The notes under the pieces were generated by a model, which saw only the letters and a program-made list of their open reading frames with translations, was not told where the DNA came from and did not search any database. From Gracilimonas tropica DSM 19535 (lineage in GTDB: Bacteria; Bacteroidota; Rhodothermia; Balneolales; Balneolaceae), in the NCBI RefSeq assembly GCF_000375425.1, contig NZ_AQXG01000003.1, positions 1 through 64,000 on the forward strand: DNA of 64,000 bases, written 5' to 3'. Both the position numbers and the translations under genes were made by a program. This document shows positions 34,701-42,633 of the stretch, one piece after another (within the stretch, counting starts at the first letter, position 1; each line of letters begins with the position of its first letter).

Positions 34701-35224
34701 ATCATAATTTGAAAGGAGTAAAAGAGAGCTTATCCACGCTTAAGAGACAGGAAGTTCTGAAAGAAATGGAATTCTTCTTCCCGGTAAAAGATATAAATAC
34801 GGCACATTTATGGGAACTGATAAGGCCGGATCAAAAGAAGTCAGATGTAGGGGATGAAAAAGTGTTTGGGTTTATGAAAGGGTTTATTGATCTGGTTTTT
34901 AAGAAAGGGGAAAAGTTTTTTATTCTGGATTATAAATCAAATTACCTCGGTCATTCTTTTGATGATTATCGGGAGGATAACTTAGATCAAGCCATGCAAG
35001 ATGCCGGTTACGATCTGCAGTATCATATCTATACGCTTGCTTTACACCGTTATTTAAGATCTCGTCTGAAGGAATATAACTACCATTCAAATTTTGGAGG
35101 AGTACTATATCTGTATTTGCGTGGGGTAGATGCTGATCATCCAGGAAGTGGCGTATATTTTCACAAGCCTGAGCAAAAAGTTATCACTCGGCTGGATTCA
35201 TATTTTGAGAGGGGTTCAGCATGA
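31709..35224 (+). CDS. recB: Exodeoxyribonuclease V subunit RecB
   Basis: A 1171-residue UvrD-type helicase-nuclease, read from GTG 31709 with a clear aggaggg site at 31697-31703; the frame extends 15 bases further to a TTG that is inside this ribosome site. Walker A is ASAGTGKTYNI; DEFQDTDPVQYHIL is motif II and YVALTRAS lies near motif VI. The C-terminal nuclease domain has GFIDLVFKKG and FILDYKSNYLG, the RecB-type D...DYK catalytic residues. It overlaps recD by 4 bases. The complex repairs double-strand breaks and degrades foreign linear DNA. Confidence 0.95.
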   Translation: MKTKTLDIFEAPLKGISLVEASAGTGKTYNITSLYIRAILELELEPSQILVMTFTEAATAELKSRIRSRIKEALDALENGEAKEDDFLTDLIKQEYTGAKQKLDTALKNFDESAVFTIHGFCNRVLNEYSLMFDVPPQFELLPDASELLQDCVDDFWREFMYSTDENELNWFILDYLGDTGFGPDELRNIIEETFTHPNSRIVPQISKKDDFEALLAKLKDQFEQLKQAWQKEGDQISDMYLNGKLSGQAFKKGSNSWKEDWQSLMDLLSSDQPKIAVTDRLARFGSYMKDKGSKKAFQVPDLNFFKEMDEYIALREQFSLIKPTFILDSTKQIKEAFEQRKRTSNVLTYNDLLERTELGLSNDQSGILSKKLSRKYPLALVDEFQDTDPVQYHILKKIYHGREETGLFMIGDPKQAIYGFRGADIFTYLSAKSDTHQGQSYHLLHNYRSNSRMIEGVNDLFSQAEDPFLLDREKLSFLAASYPEEKEEETYLTNSNGDVPNPLQFIALNEEYYSNKDDLGSDIVSVVCDEITELLSGNYQLGKQKVQQKDIAILVREGKEGETIQSALRERGISAVLRSRSSVFKTMEAEELLRILSAVQRMSYEGGIRAALATSLMGYTALDLLHLDENEREWSTLMAEFNEIKESWEQSGIEVALDELLYGFEIVERVANASAAERRISNLYHIIELLSKAARMQKLDPKSLLKWFYGKVNEDTQKATSEDEELRLESDKDLIQISTMHASKGLEYPIVICPSLWNSRASTDKNSVLKFHDNDSIHIDISRKVDHPEKERYRSITEHQNRAEDVRLAYVALTRASSACFVLLPDYKNLADSPIAYILNGQDGKGNFKDFETISGQLKEASNIEVRQPAKATGVKIDEGNDRSERLHAAKFDRTDVFHFPKMLSYSSLAGQKESSGLESEYEEMELYKPEPEIINEDIFGFPKGANAGTCLHKIFEDIEFNQTEQLQEVVSNNLEYFGIADRWEKVVTNWVKTVLNHNLKGVKESLSTLKRQEVLKEMEFFFPVKDINTAHLWELIRPDQKKSDVGDEKVFGFMKGFIDLVFKKGEKFFILDYKSNYLGHSFDDYREDNLDQAMQDAGYDLQYHIYTLALHRYLRSRLKEYNYHSNFGGVLYLYLRGVDADHPGSGVYFHKPEQKVITRLDSYFERGSA

Positions 35225-37029
35225 AAACAGCCTGGGCATTATTAACAAATTGGAGGAATGAAGGCTACATAACTGATCTTGAAAGGGAGTTTGTTCGGTT
35301 TCTAATGGAACTGGATGAAGAACTTGGTGATGAGGTTCTGTTAGCTGCGGCCGCATGTATTTATGCTCAACGAAATGGTAATTTGTGCTTAGACCTGAGT
35401 GGCTCTAACGAAAGAACCTTTTTATTTGATGAGCCGGAAACAGGGATAGAACTGACAGCTGAGCTAAGATCTGACTGGTTAAAAGCACTTAGCACATGCT
35501 CTTTGGTAAGTAACGGACATGAGCTACAGCCTTTGGTGCTGGAAGAGAGAAGATTGTACCTCCATCGCTTTTGGAAGTATGAAGAAGAATTTTGCCATTG
35601 GATACGAGAAAAAGCAAAAGTACATCATGCTCTTACTGATGAAGCGGAAAATCTTCTGAAGAAAATTTTACCTCCGGGAAAAGACCTTTTTGAAATAAAC
35701 TGGCAAGAAGTGGCTTTAATACTGAGCTTCCTGAAAGATTTGGTGGTTATAACGGGAGGTCCCGGCACTGGAAAAACGCATACCGTGCTCTCAATCATTG
35801 CAGCCCATGCACAGCTTCATAAAGATGAAGTATTTCATATAGCACTGGCAGCACCCACCGGCAAAGCAGCACGCAGACTTATGGAGTCGATAGAGGAGGG
35901 CAGAAAGCGACTTCCCAAAAATTTATCAGCAAAGGTAACCATTCCTGAAACAGCTTTGACGGTACATAAGCTGCTTGGATCTGACTTTAGGGGAAGCTCA
36001 TTTAAATACGATGAAAACAATCCTTTGCCATACGATCTTGTGATCATTGACGAAGCTTCCATGTTGGATATCAATCTTTGGGGAAGACTAACAAAAGCCA
36101 TTGCTTCAGGAACAAAGTTGATTGTGTTAGGGGATAAAGATCAGTTAGCATCCGTTGAGGCCGGTTCAATTTTAGGCGACCTGTGCCAGGGACGAAATTC
36201 TTTTTCGAAAGAAACAGCGAAGGCTGTGGCTAAAGTAACCGGCGGATCTGTTGAAATAGAAGAGACTGCTCCATCCATTAATGACTGTATAGTATTTCTC
36301 ACTAAAAGCTACAGATTCGAGGAAGGCAGTGGAATCCAAAAACTGGCTGAATCGATAAATAAAGGAGATTCCAAACAAGTTATTTCCCTTCTTGAAGAGA
36401 ATAAATATCCGGATATAAAGTGGCTTCCCGGAACCCCGGAGAATATTTCGTACATAACTAAGGCATTTGGTGTACATCATTACCGAAAATATGCAGATGA
36501 AACACCCCAAAGAATGCAAACAACCGCTAATGAAAAGAAAATACTATGTGCTATTCGCAGATCATCCGTTGGAGTTGAGAGCATCAATAACCGGATTGAG
36601 TCTGAGATCAAAAGAGAAGCCGGGTTTTTACAAAATGAAGAATGGTATCATGGCAGGCCGATAATGGCTACAAAGAACGATCCGGCCACAAGAATTAAAA
36701 ATGGAGAGATCGGGCTTTTTGATAGTAAAAATTCTACGATCCGCTTTGAGGGAGTACAAAATCCGGAAATTTCGCCTGCACGTATTCAGCATTATGAACC
36801 GGCATTTGCCATAACCGTGCATAAAAGCCAGGGTTCAGAGTTTGAGGATGTGGCCATTTTGCTTCCAAATGAAATGAATTCAATACTTTCTAAAGAAATT
36901 TTATATACATCTGTAACAAGAGCACGCCGAAATACTCTTGTGGTTGCAAATAAAGAGATTCTAAAAAAAACAGTAGAACATTCCGTTCACAGAAAAAGTG
37001 GCGTTAAACAAAAAATCTGGGGGTTTTGA
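35221..37029 (+). CDS. recD: Exodeoxyribonuclease V subunit RecD
   Basis: A 602-residue superfamily 1B helicase with a typical RecD N-terminal helical domain, Walker A VVITGGPGTGKTHTV, DEASMLDINLW (motif II) and a C-terminal TVHKSQGSEFEDVAI plus YTSVTRAR. It is the 5'-3' motor of RecBCD. It starts inside the recB stop codon overlap (ATGA) and is the last gene of the operon; hairpins follow at 37082-37169. The length is normal for the E. coli-type RecD (about 608). Confidence 0.95.
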   Translation: MKTAWALLTNWRNEGYITDLEREFVRFLMELDEELGDEVLLAAAACIYAQRNGNLCLDLSGSNERTFLFDEPETGIELTAELRSDWLKALSTCSLVSNGHELQPLVLEERRLYLHRFWKYEEEFCHWIREKAKVHHALTDEAENLLKKILPPGKDLFEINWQEVALILSFLKDLVVITGGPGTGKTHTVLSIIAAHAQLHKDEVFHIALAAPTGKAARRLMESIEEGRKRLPKNLSAKVTIPETALTVHKLLGSDFRGSSFKYDENNPLPYDLVIIDEASMLDINLWGRLTKAIASGTKLIVLGDKDQLASVEAGSILGDLCQGRNSFSKETAKAVAKVTGGSVEIEETAPSINDCIVFLTKSYRFEEGSGIQKLAESINKGDSKQVISLLEENKYPDIKWLPGTPENISYITKAFGVHHYRKYADETPQRMQTTANEKKILCAIRRSSVGVESINNRIESEIKREAGFLQNEEWYHGRPIMATKNDPATRIKNGEIGLFDSKNSTIRFEGVQNPEISPARIQHYEPAFAITVHKSQGSEFEDVAILLPNEMNSILSKEILYTSVTRARRNTLVVANKEILKKTVEHSVHRKSGVKQKIWGF

Positions 37030-37081
37030 AAAGAAGCTTTATTAACTTTTTCGTGTATATTGGAACATATTCAAATTAAAA

Positions 37082-37180
37082 AGCTACTATACGTTAAGCA
37101 TAGTAGCTGAAAGATTTGTACCCCAAAAAGCCAACGTATCAGGGGGAGATGGTTGATAGCCAACTCCCCTTTTTCTTTTT
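37082..37180 (+). terminator. Two hairpins and a T-run after recD, with alternative pairing
   Basis: First hairpin: agctactat (37082-37090) pairs perfectly with atagtagct (37100-37108). Second: ggggag (37143-37148) with ctcccc (37164-37169), plus tgg/cca inside, followed by tttttcttttt. The second is a good terminator. Between them, cccc (37121-37124) could pair with the same ggggg run, and agccaac occurs twice (37129-37135 and 37158-37164). This leaves open a switch-like rearrangement or a small RNA. The rest of the 338-base gap to 37367 has no visible gene. Confidence 0.6.
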
Positions 37181-37367
37181 CAAATATCCCATTAAATAAG
37201 ATCATTTGTTTATAAATGTTCTTAATGCATGTTATAGCTTCCTAATAGTTATGCTTTCTGCACGAGCCTTCGCTTTTCTCTAGTGTGATCAATAAATGTT
37301 ATAAATTTGGAACATACTGGCCTGCAGCACTTTATAAGTGAATGAACATTCATAAAATCAAAGAATC

Positions 37368-38666
37368 ATGAAGATAATTAAACGAAATAATTTTTCAGTT
37401 TACCTGATTATTTGTTCATTTCTGATTGTAATGGGCTGTTCAACAAACAGTAATAAGGATACTGCTACGGTCAATGGCTCTTTAAGTGGAGAAACCTCTC
37501 AACAGAAAATTCAAACCAATAATGTTGAAGGAGCTGTGGTTACCGCAGCCCGCGTTACCTCTGAAGGTTCGTTCGAAACCATAGAAGGAACCAAAACCGA
37601 AACGGATGCTTCCGGTAACTTTACTTTAAATGTTGATGCAGAATCTTATCAACACATAGTGGTGGTTGCTGAGAAGGAGGGACAGCAATGGGCCGGTTTC
37701 TTAACTTCAAATGTTGAAAATGGGTCTTCTTATACGCTTAAGCCACTAAATGCGGAGTCAAGTGCAGAAACCGCTGTATTTACCGAGTTAGTGGCATCTG
37801 GGAGTGCTGATCTGGTAAGTAAAGCAGATATAGAGACCGCCATTGGCAGCGAAGCTGCCGCTGAAATTCGTTCCGGAAGTTCTGCAGCCTCAAGAATTGC
37901 ATTTGGCTTGAAGACCGCTGCTCAGGCACGGGCTGAATATTATGCCGATGCACTGCAGAATGATGCTGAAACGGCTCTCAAATCTACTTTTGAAGCCATG
38001 GCCGAAGCTCAATTACGTTTTGAATCTGAGCTGGAGTCCGCTACTTCTGAAGAACAGCAAGAAGCTGCCTTAGAGATGTTTGCTGAGGCAGTAGTTGAAG
38101 CTCATACCAATGCCGGTTTAACGATCTCAGAAGCAGCTACATCTATAGAGATGTGGAGCCGAATAGCTGTTAAGGGCACATCTTCCGTTTCAGATGAAGT
38201 AAAAAACAATATCCGTAAAAACAGCTCCCTGATTGTTGCAGTTGCCATAGATAATGCTGTTCAGGCAGAAGCACAAGCAGCTGAAATGTCAGAAACTACC
38301 AAAGAAGCCATAGTGCAGGCCGGGGTGGATCTGAAAGCTGAACTTAGATCTTCTGCTGGAGTTGCTGCAGATGTAAAAGCCGCTTTTGAGTCGTACCATG
38401 ATGAGGTTCAAGCTGCGATTGAAAATGACAGCAAATTTGAAGCTTCTGTAGTGGTAGCAGTAGATAGTGAGATCAATGCTTCAAGTGGATTTAAATCCGT
38501 ATTCACTTCATCGTTGAGTGGAGTACTTAGTGCAAACATTGTAAATGAAGTGTATGCCACTTTTTATTCAAACATTGAGGGAGAAGTGCAAAGTGAAAGT
38601 TCAAAAGAGGAATCTGAAGTAGAACTTCTGGCTCGTATCATGTTCTTGATAAACCTCTGTAACTGA
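37368..38666 (+). CDS. Ala/Glu-rich lipoprotein, unknown
   Basis: A 432-residue protein with a lipoprotein signal (LIVMGCS, Cys24) and no other Cys until CN at the very C-terminus. Residues 30-130 look like a carboxypeptidase-regulatory-like beta domain (VEGAVVTAARVTSEGSFETI, TDASGNFTLNVDA). The rest is a long helical region of Ala/Glu/Ser repeats (EAMAEAQLRFESELESATSE), coiled-coil-like. It would be anchored to the outer membrane or exposed. No family recognised. Single gene, ended by the terminator at 38690. Confidence 0.8.
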   Translation: MKIIKRNNFSVYLIICSFLIVMGCSTNSNKDTATVNGSLSGETSQQKIQTNNVEGAVVTAARVTSEGSFETIEGTKTETDASGNFTLNVDAESYQHIVVVAEKEGQQWAGFLTSNVENGSSYTLKPLNAESSAETAVFTELVASGSADLVSKADIETAIGSEAAAEIRSGSSAASRIAFGLKTAAQARAEYYADALQNDAETALKSTFEAMAEAQLRFESELESATSEEQQEAALEMFAEAVVEAHTNAGLTISEAATSIEMWSRIAVKGTSSVSDEVKNNIRKNSSLIVAVAIDNAVQAEAQAAEMSETTKEAIVQAGVDLKAELRSSAGVAADVKAAFESYHDEVQAAIENDSKFEASVVVAVDSEINASSGFKSVFTSSLSGVLSANIVNEVYATFYSNIEGEVQSESSKEESEVELLARIMFLINLCN

Positions 38667-38689
38667 TAATGTAAATTTCCTAAAAAGCA

Positions 38690-38726
38690 AAAAACCCCTT
38701 CACAATTAATGTGAAGGGGTTTTTTT
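38690..38726. terminator. Bidirectional terminator between two converging genes
   Basis: aaccccttcac and gtgaaggggtt pair across a 7-base loop (aattaat). A-rich sequence precedes and T-rich sequence follows, so it serves the lipoprotein on the plus strand and the FKBP gene on the minus strand. Confidence 0.85.
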
Positions 38727-38743
38727 AATGTTTAAAACCGGAA

Positions 38744-39496
38744 TTAGTTTTGTGCCGGTTGCACTTCAAGTAATTCAACTTCAAAGATCAAGGTTTCATT
38801 AGGCCCAATAGGACTGCCTTGAGGAGCTCGTGTCCCGTAAGCCAGATCAGAAGGAATATAGAATTCGTATTTAGCGCCTTCCTTCATTAATTGAACACCT
38901 TCTGTCCAACCGGGAATAACCCTGTTTAAAGGAAATTGAGCGCCGTCATAAGGTTCTCTCTGTTGACTGTATAACCCATTCTCCTGAGCCACTTCTTTTA
39001 TACTTGTGTCAAATATTGTTCCATCAATTAAACGTCCAGTGTAATGAACGCGTACTACGTCAGAGGCGGAAGGGGAAGCTCCGTCACCTTCTTCCAGTAC
39101 TTTATATTGCAATCCGGATTCGGTTTCCTGAACTCCTTCCTTCGTCAGGTTTTCTTCAAGAAAAGCCTTTCCTTCTTCCATATTTTCCTGACTTCTTTTT
39201 TCCTGTAATTCCTGAAGATAGGAATTGGTAACAGCCATAACTTGTGATTGAGTTAAAGCTCCTTTGTCTGAGGACAACCCGGCTTGGATCCCGGCATTAT
39301 AATCGTTCATGTTAATCTCAGTGATACCCTCCCGAGAAAGAAATGTACCGTTCTGAAACCCAAGGGCATAGCTTACACTGTCGAGCTTGGTATCTAAACT
39401 GGCTTTGGATGTTCCTACTTCACCTTGTTGATTACAAGCTGTGAACATGAATCCTGCAGCAAAAATTGCAAGAATCGTTAATCTATTCAATTTCAT
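38744..39496 (-). CDS. FKBP-type peptidyl-prolyl isomerase lipoprotein
   Basis: A 250-residue protein read from ATG 39496; the frame goes on upstream, but this start gives a proper lipoprotein signal (ILAIFAAGFMFTACNQQ). An N-terminal dimerisation-type domain (SYALGFQNGTFL, about 35-110) is followed by the FKBP domain: VRVHYTGRLIDGTIFDTS, PLNRVIPGWTEGVQLMKEG and a closing LIFEVELLEV. It would assist folding of exported proteins in the periplasm. Layout matches FkpA/Mip-type enzymes. Monocistronic; divergent from the helicase at 39640. Confidence 0.9.
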   Translation of the reverse strand: MKLNRLTILAIFAAGFMFTACNQQGEVGTSKASLDTKLDSVSYALGFQNGTFLSREGITEINMNDYNAGIQAGLSSDKGALTQSQVMAVTNSYLQELQEKRSQENMEEGKAFLEENLTKEGVQETESGLQYKVLEEGDGASPSASDVVRVHYTGRLIDGTIFDTSIKEVAQENGLYSQQREPYDGAQFPLNRVIPGWTEGVQLMKEGAKYEFYIPSDLAYGTRAPQGSPIGPNETLIFEVELLEVQPAQN

Positions 39497-39639
39497 AATT
39501 TTAAGTTGATGATTGTATTTTATTAAATGAGTGTAATTTTCGGCTGTTAAAATAGGGTAAATCATGCCAAAGTGGAATAAATAATCAACTATCTGTGTAT
39601 ATTTAAGCATCATAAGAAATTTCATAACAGACGAATACA

Positions 39640-41160
39640 TTGACATTTAACGACTTTGACTTAATTGACGAGCTTAAAGCAGGCTTGAGAGATATAAATT
39701 ACACGCAGCCGACACCTATCCAGGAACAATCCATTCCAATAATTTTACAGAAGAAGGACCTGATTGGAGCTGCACAAACAGGAACGGGAAAAACGGGTGC
39801 GTTTGTAATACCCATATTGCAACAGATCTTAGAAAGTCCCTCCGAACATACTCAGGCTCTTATTTTATCTCCTACAAGGGAGTTGGCTCAACAAATAGAC
39901 GAGCAAATTTTTGCTTTGGGATATCATACCGGTATTTCATCTGCAACCATAATTGGTGGGGAAGATTTTGCGCAGCAGGCTAAAGCTATCCGTTCGGGTG
40001 TTGATATTATTGTAGCCACTCCCGGACGCATCATAGATCAGACTAAAGTATTGGATATTGATTTTAGTCATGTAAAATTCTTGGTACTTGATGAAGCCGA
40101 CAGAATGTTGGACATGGGTTTTCTTCCGGATGTTACCAAGATCATTGAAAGGTTGCCTAAAGAAAGGCAAACACTTTTATTTTCAGCAACAATGCCCCAG
40201 GAGATCAAAGAGCTGGCCAACCGGTTCATGAAAGATCCCGAAAAGGTGGAGATCGCGATTGAAAAGCCTTCCGGCAGTATCACTCAGAAAGCCTATTTCG
40301 TGGATCAAAAAGGTAAACTCAAGCTTGTGCAAGATATCCTGGATGATCTGGAATGGGAATCTTGTATTATTTTTTGTGCTACCAAGCGAGGTGTTGACGA
40401 ACTGGAGCGTTTACTTCAAAAGAAAGGAATCAAAGCGGGAAGCATACACGGTGATCGGGATCAGGATGAGCGAAACAAAGCCTTGCATGCCTTTAAGAGT
40501 GGTCAGGTTCCCGTTATTGTAGCTACCGATGTGCTCGCACGTGGAATCGATATTGACAACATATCTCTGATCATCAATTACGATGTCCCGCGGGCTGTCG
40601 AAGATTATGTGCACCGTATTGGTCGTACGGGACGATACGATAAGACCGGGACAGCGATCACATTCGTGAATAAAAAAGATCGCCGACCATTTAGTGCCAT
40701 TCAAGAAAAGGTAGGAGATCAGCTTGAGATCCTTAAAACCGAAAATAATAAAGCTGAAAAATCTGACCGAAGAAAAGCTCCGGATTCAACAAGCTCAAAG
40801 TCTTCGGATACTGCTAAACAAAAGAAGGATAAGCCAAAGCAAGACACTAAAAAAGATAGTTCTTCTCAGAAGTCTGGAAAGGACAAGAAGCTGACAAAGA
40901 AGGAGATCGCTGAAGCCAACAAAAAAGTTCAGAACCTGGACAGTGTGGAAGTGGTATTGAAAGGTGATCAACCTGTTTCTAAAAAACAAAGTTCGAAGCC
41001 TTCTAAAAAATCATCCCCTCAAAAGGAGAGTGAAAAACAGCAGAAGCCAAAAGAACCGGTAATACCGGCTGAACGTATTACCAAAGCTACCAAGAGAAAT
41101 CAGAATGCTCCTAAACCGGCAAAAGGGTTATGGGGACTTATTAAGGCATTATTCTCATAA
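39640..41160 (+). CDS. DEAD-box RNA helicase
   Basis: A 506-residue ATP-dependent RNA helicase. Motifs: PTPIQEQSIP (Q motif), AQTGTGKTGAF (Walker A), PTRELA, LDEADRML (DEAD), SATMP, and HRIGRTGRYDKTG. The last 130 residues are a Lys/Ser/Gln-rich unstructured tail (KQKKDKPKQDTKKDSSSQKS), a common RNA-binding extension in RhlE-like helicases. The start is TTG 39640 because no ATG is available before the Q motif; this makes the exact N-terminus uncertain. Likely role in ribosome assembly or mRNA decay. Confidence 0.92.
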   Translation: MTFNDFDLIDELKAGLRDINYTQPTPIQEQSIPIILQKKDLIGAAQTGTGKTGAFVIPILQQILESPSEHTQALILSPTRELAQQIDEQIFALGYHTGISSATIIGGEDFAQQAKAIRSGVDIIVATPGRIIDQTKVLDIDFSHVKFLVLDEADRMLDMGFLPDVTKIIERLPKERQTLLFSATMPQEIKELANRFMKDPEKVEIAIEKPSGSITQKAYFVDQKGKLKLVQDILDDLEWESCIIFCATKRGVDELERLLQKKGIKAGSIHGDRDQDERNKALHAFKSGQVPVIVATDVLARGIDIDNISLIINYDVPRAVEDYVHRIGRTGRYDKTGTAITFVNKKDRRPFSAIQEKVGDQLEILKTENNKAEKSDRRKAPDSTSSKSSDTAKQKKDKPKQDTKKDSSSQKSGKDKKLTKKEIAEANKKVQNLDSVEVVLKGDQPVSKKQSSKPSKKSSPQKESEKQQKPKEPVIPAERITKATKRNQNAPKPAKGLWGLIKALFS

Positions 41161-41228
41161 TAAAACTTTTACATTCAGTTAAACCACAGCAAAGACAGAA
41201 CCATTAGATTTTCAAGAAAATTACTGCC

Positions 41229-42401
41229 ATGAAAAAACTGCTTCTACTGATAACTGTTACATTATTTGCATCCGCATGTCAAAACTCGGAGGAGGAAGCT
41301 AAGATCATTGAGTCTTTCAAGGTTGCCGACGATGCTCAGGAAACTCTTCAGCATTTACCGTTGGTGGATGACTCTGAGGTAAAGAACATTATTTTGTTGA
41401 TTGGGGATGGTACAGGGCTCGCTCAAATAGCATCCGGACAGCTTGCCCTCGTAGGTCCAGATGGAATGCTTCATATTCAAACTATGCCGGTTACCGGTTT
41501 TGTTAACACCCATTCTTCTGATAACCTGATCACTGATTCAGCGGCCGGTGCCACTGCTTATTCCTGCGGTTTGAAAACATACAATGGAGCTATTGGGGTA
41601 AATCCTGATCAAACAGCTTGTAAAACTATTCTTGAATTGGCAGAAGAAATGGGATTAAGTACCGGATTGGTTTCAACATCCTCCATTACACATGCTACAC
41701 CGGCCAGTTTTGCAGCTCATGTTCCTCAGCGCAGCATGGAAGAAGAAATAGCTTATGATTTTCTTGACTCAGGAGTTGAGGTATTTCTTGGCGGGGGATT
41801 GGAATACTTCGGTAAAGACTATCGTTCTGATTCACTTGACCTGTTGGCTGAATTTGAGAGTGCAGGATATCAGATTTTAAGGAATAAGGAAGATTTAACC
41901 GCCTCTGGGTCAGATAAATTATTAGGTCTATTTGCCGAAGATGGCATGGAAAGAGCAGAAGGAGAGCCTTCTTCGGCTGCTATGATATCCAAAGCTTTGG
42001 ATATACTAAGTACGGATGAAGACGGCTTTTTCTTAATGGTTGAGGGAAGCCAAATTGATTGGGCCGGTCATGGTAATAACGTAGATTATTTGATTAACGA
42101 AGTTCGGGATTTTGATGAAGCCGTTAAGGTAGCTCTTGATTTTGCCCAAAAAGATGGTGAAACCCTTGTAGTGTTAACTGCCGATCACGAAACAGGAGGT
42201 ATGACCATGCAGCGTCAAATAGCGGAAGGTGATTCTCTGGAGATCTACTGGACTACAGGATATCATACAGGAATTCCTGTGCCCCTGATGGCGTACGGTC
42301 CCCATGCTACCGAATTCATGGGGTGGAGAGATAATACCTATGTTGGCCAAAAACTATCAGAACTGCTTAGGGTGGGAGAACTGCCCCAGCTCATCGACTG
42401 A
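41229..42401 (+). CDS. Alkaline phosphatase, PhoA-type lipoprotein
   Basis: A 390-residue enzyme of the alkaline phosphatase superfamily. N-terminal lipoprotein signal (TLFASACQ, Cys17). Metal and nucleophile sites are visible: IGDGTG (metal Asp), TDSAAGATA with nucleophile Ser104, HATPASFAAH, GSQIDWAGH and TADHETGG, then GYHTG. It would release phosphate from organic esters at the cell surface. Smaller than E. coli PhoA (about 470) but normal for the PhoA-like group of Bacteroidota. Single gene with its own terminator. Confidence 0.92.
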   Translation: MKKLLLLITVTLFASACQNSEEEAKIIESFKVADDAQETLQHLPLVDDSEVKNIILLIGDGTGLAQIASGQLALVGPDGMLHIQTMPVTGFVNTHSSDNLITDSAAGATAYSCGLKTYNGAIGVNPDQTACKTILELAEEMGLSTGLVSTSSITHATPASFAAHVPQRSMEEEIAYDFLDSGVEVFLGGGLEYFGKDYRSDSLDLLAEFESAGYQILRNKEDLTASGSDKLLGLFAEDGMERAEGEPSSAAMISKALDILSTDEDGFFLMVEGSQIDWAGHGNNVDYLINEVRDFDEAVKVALDFAQKDGETLVVLTADHETGGMTMQRQIAEGDSLEIYWTTGYHTGIPVPLMAYGPHATEFMGWRDNTYVGQKLSELLRVGELPQLID

Positions 42402-42428
42402 AATCCGGATAAGTAATTCTATTTTTAT

Positions 42429-42462
42429 AAAAGGTGAGTCCTGTCCGGGATTCACCTTTTTT
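42429..42462 (+). terminator. Terminator after the alkaline phosphatase
   Basis: aaaaggtga (42429-42437) pairs with tcacctttt (42452-42460), T-run continues to 42462. It is 27 bases past the stop. The rest of the gap up to 42633 holds nothing I can name. Confidence 0.8.
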
Positions 42463-42633
42463 ATTTAACCTGAGTTTGATATCAGATAATCATGGAATAA
42501 GTGAAGTGGTCATTTATCAGCAAATGTGCTCCTTTGCAGGTATGATCTAAAAATCTATTCTAATTTTGTGAAGCCTAATTCTTAGAAAAACTCACGGTAA
42601 TCTAACTATGGCTTTTAGTTATAAATTCAGCTG

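Noticed and set aside
28648..37029. AddAB instead of RecBCD
   Set aside because: Three genes are present, the third has the RecD helicase motifs, and no AddB-type iron-sulfur cysteines are seen in the first.
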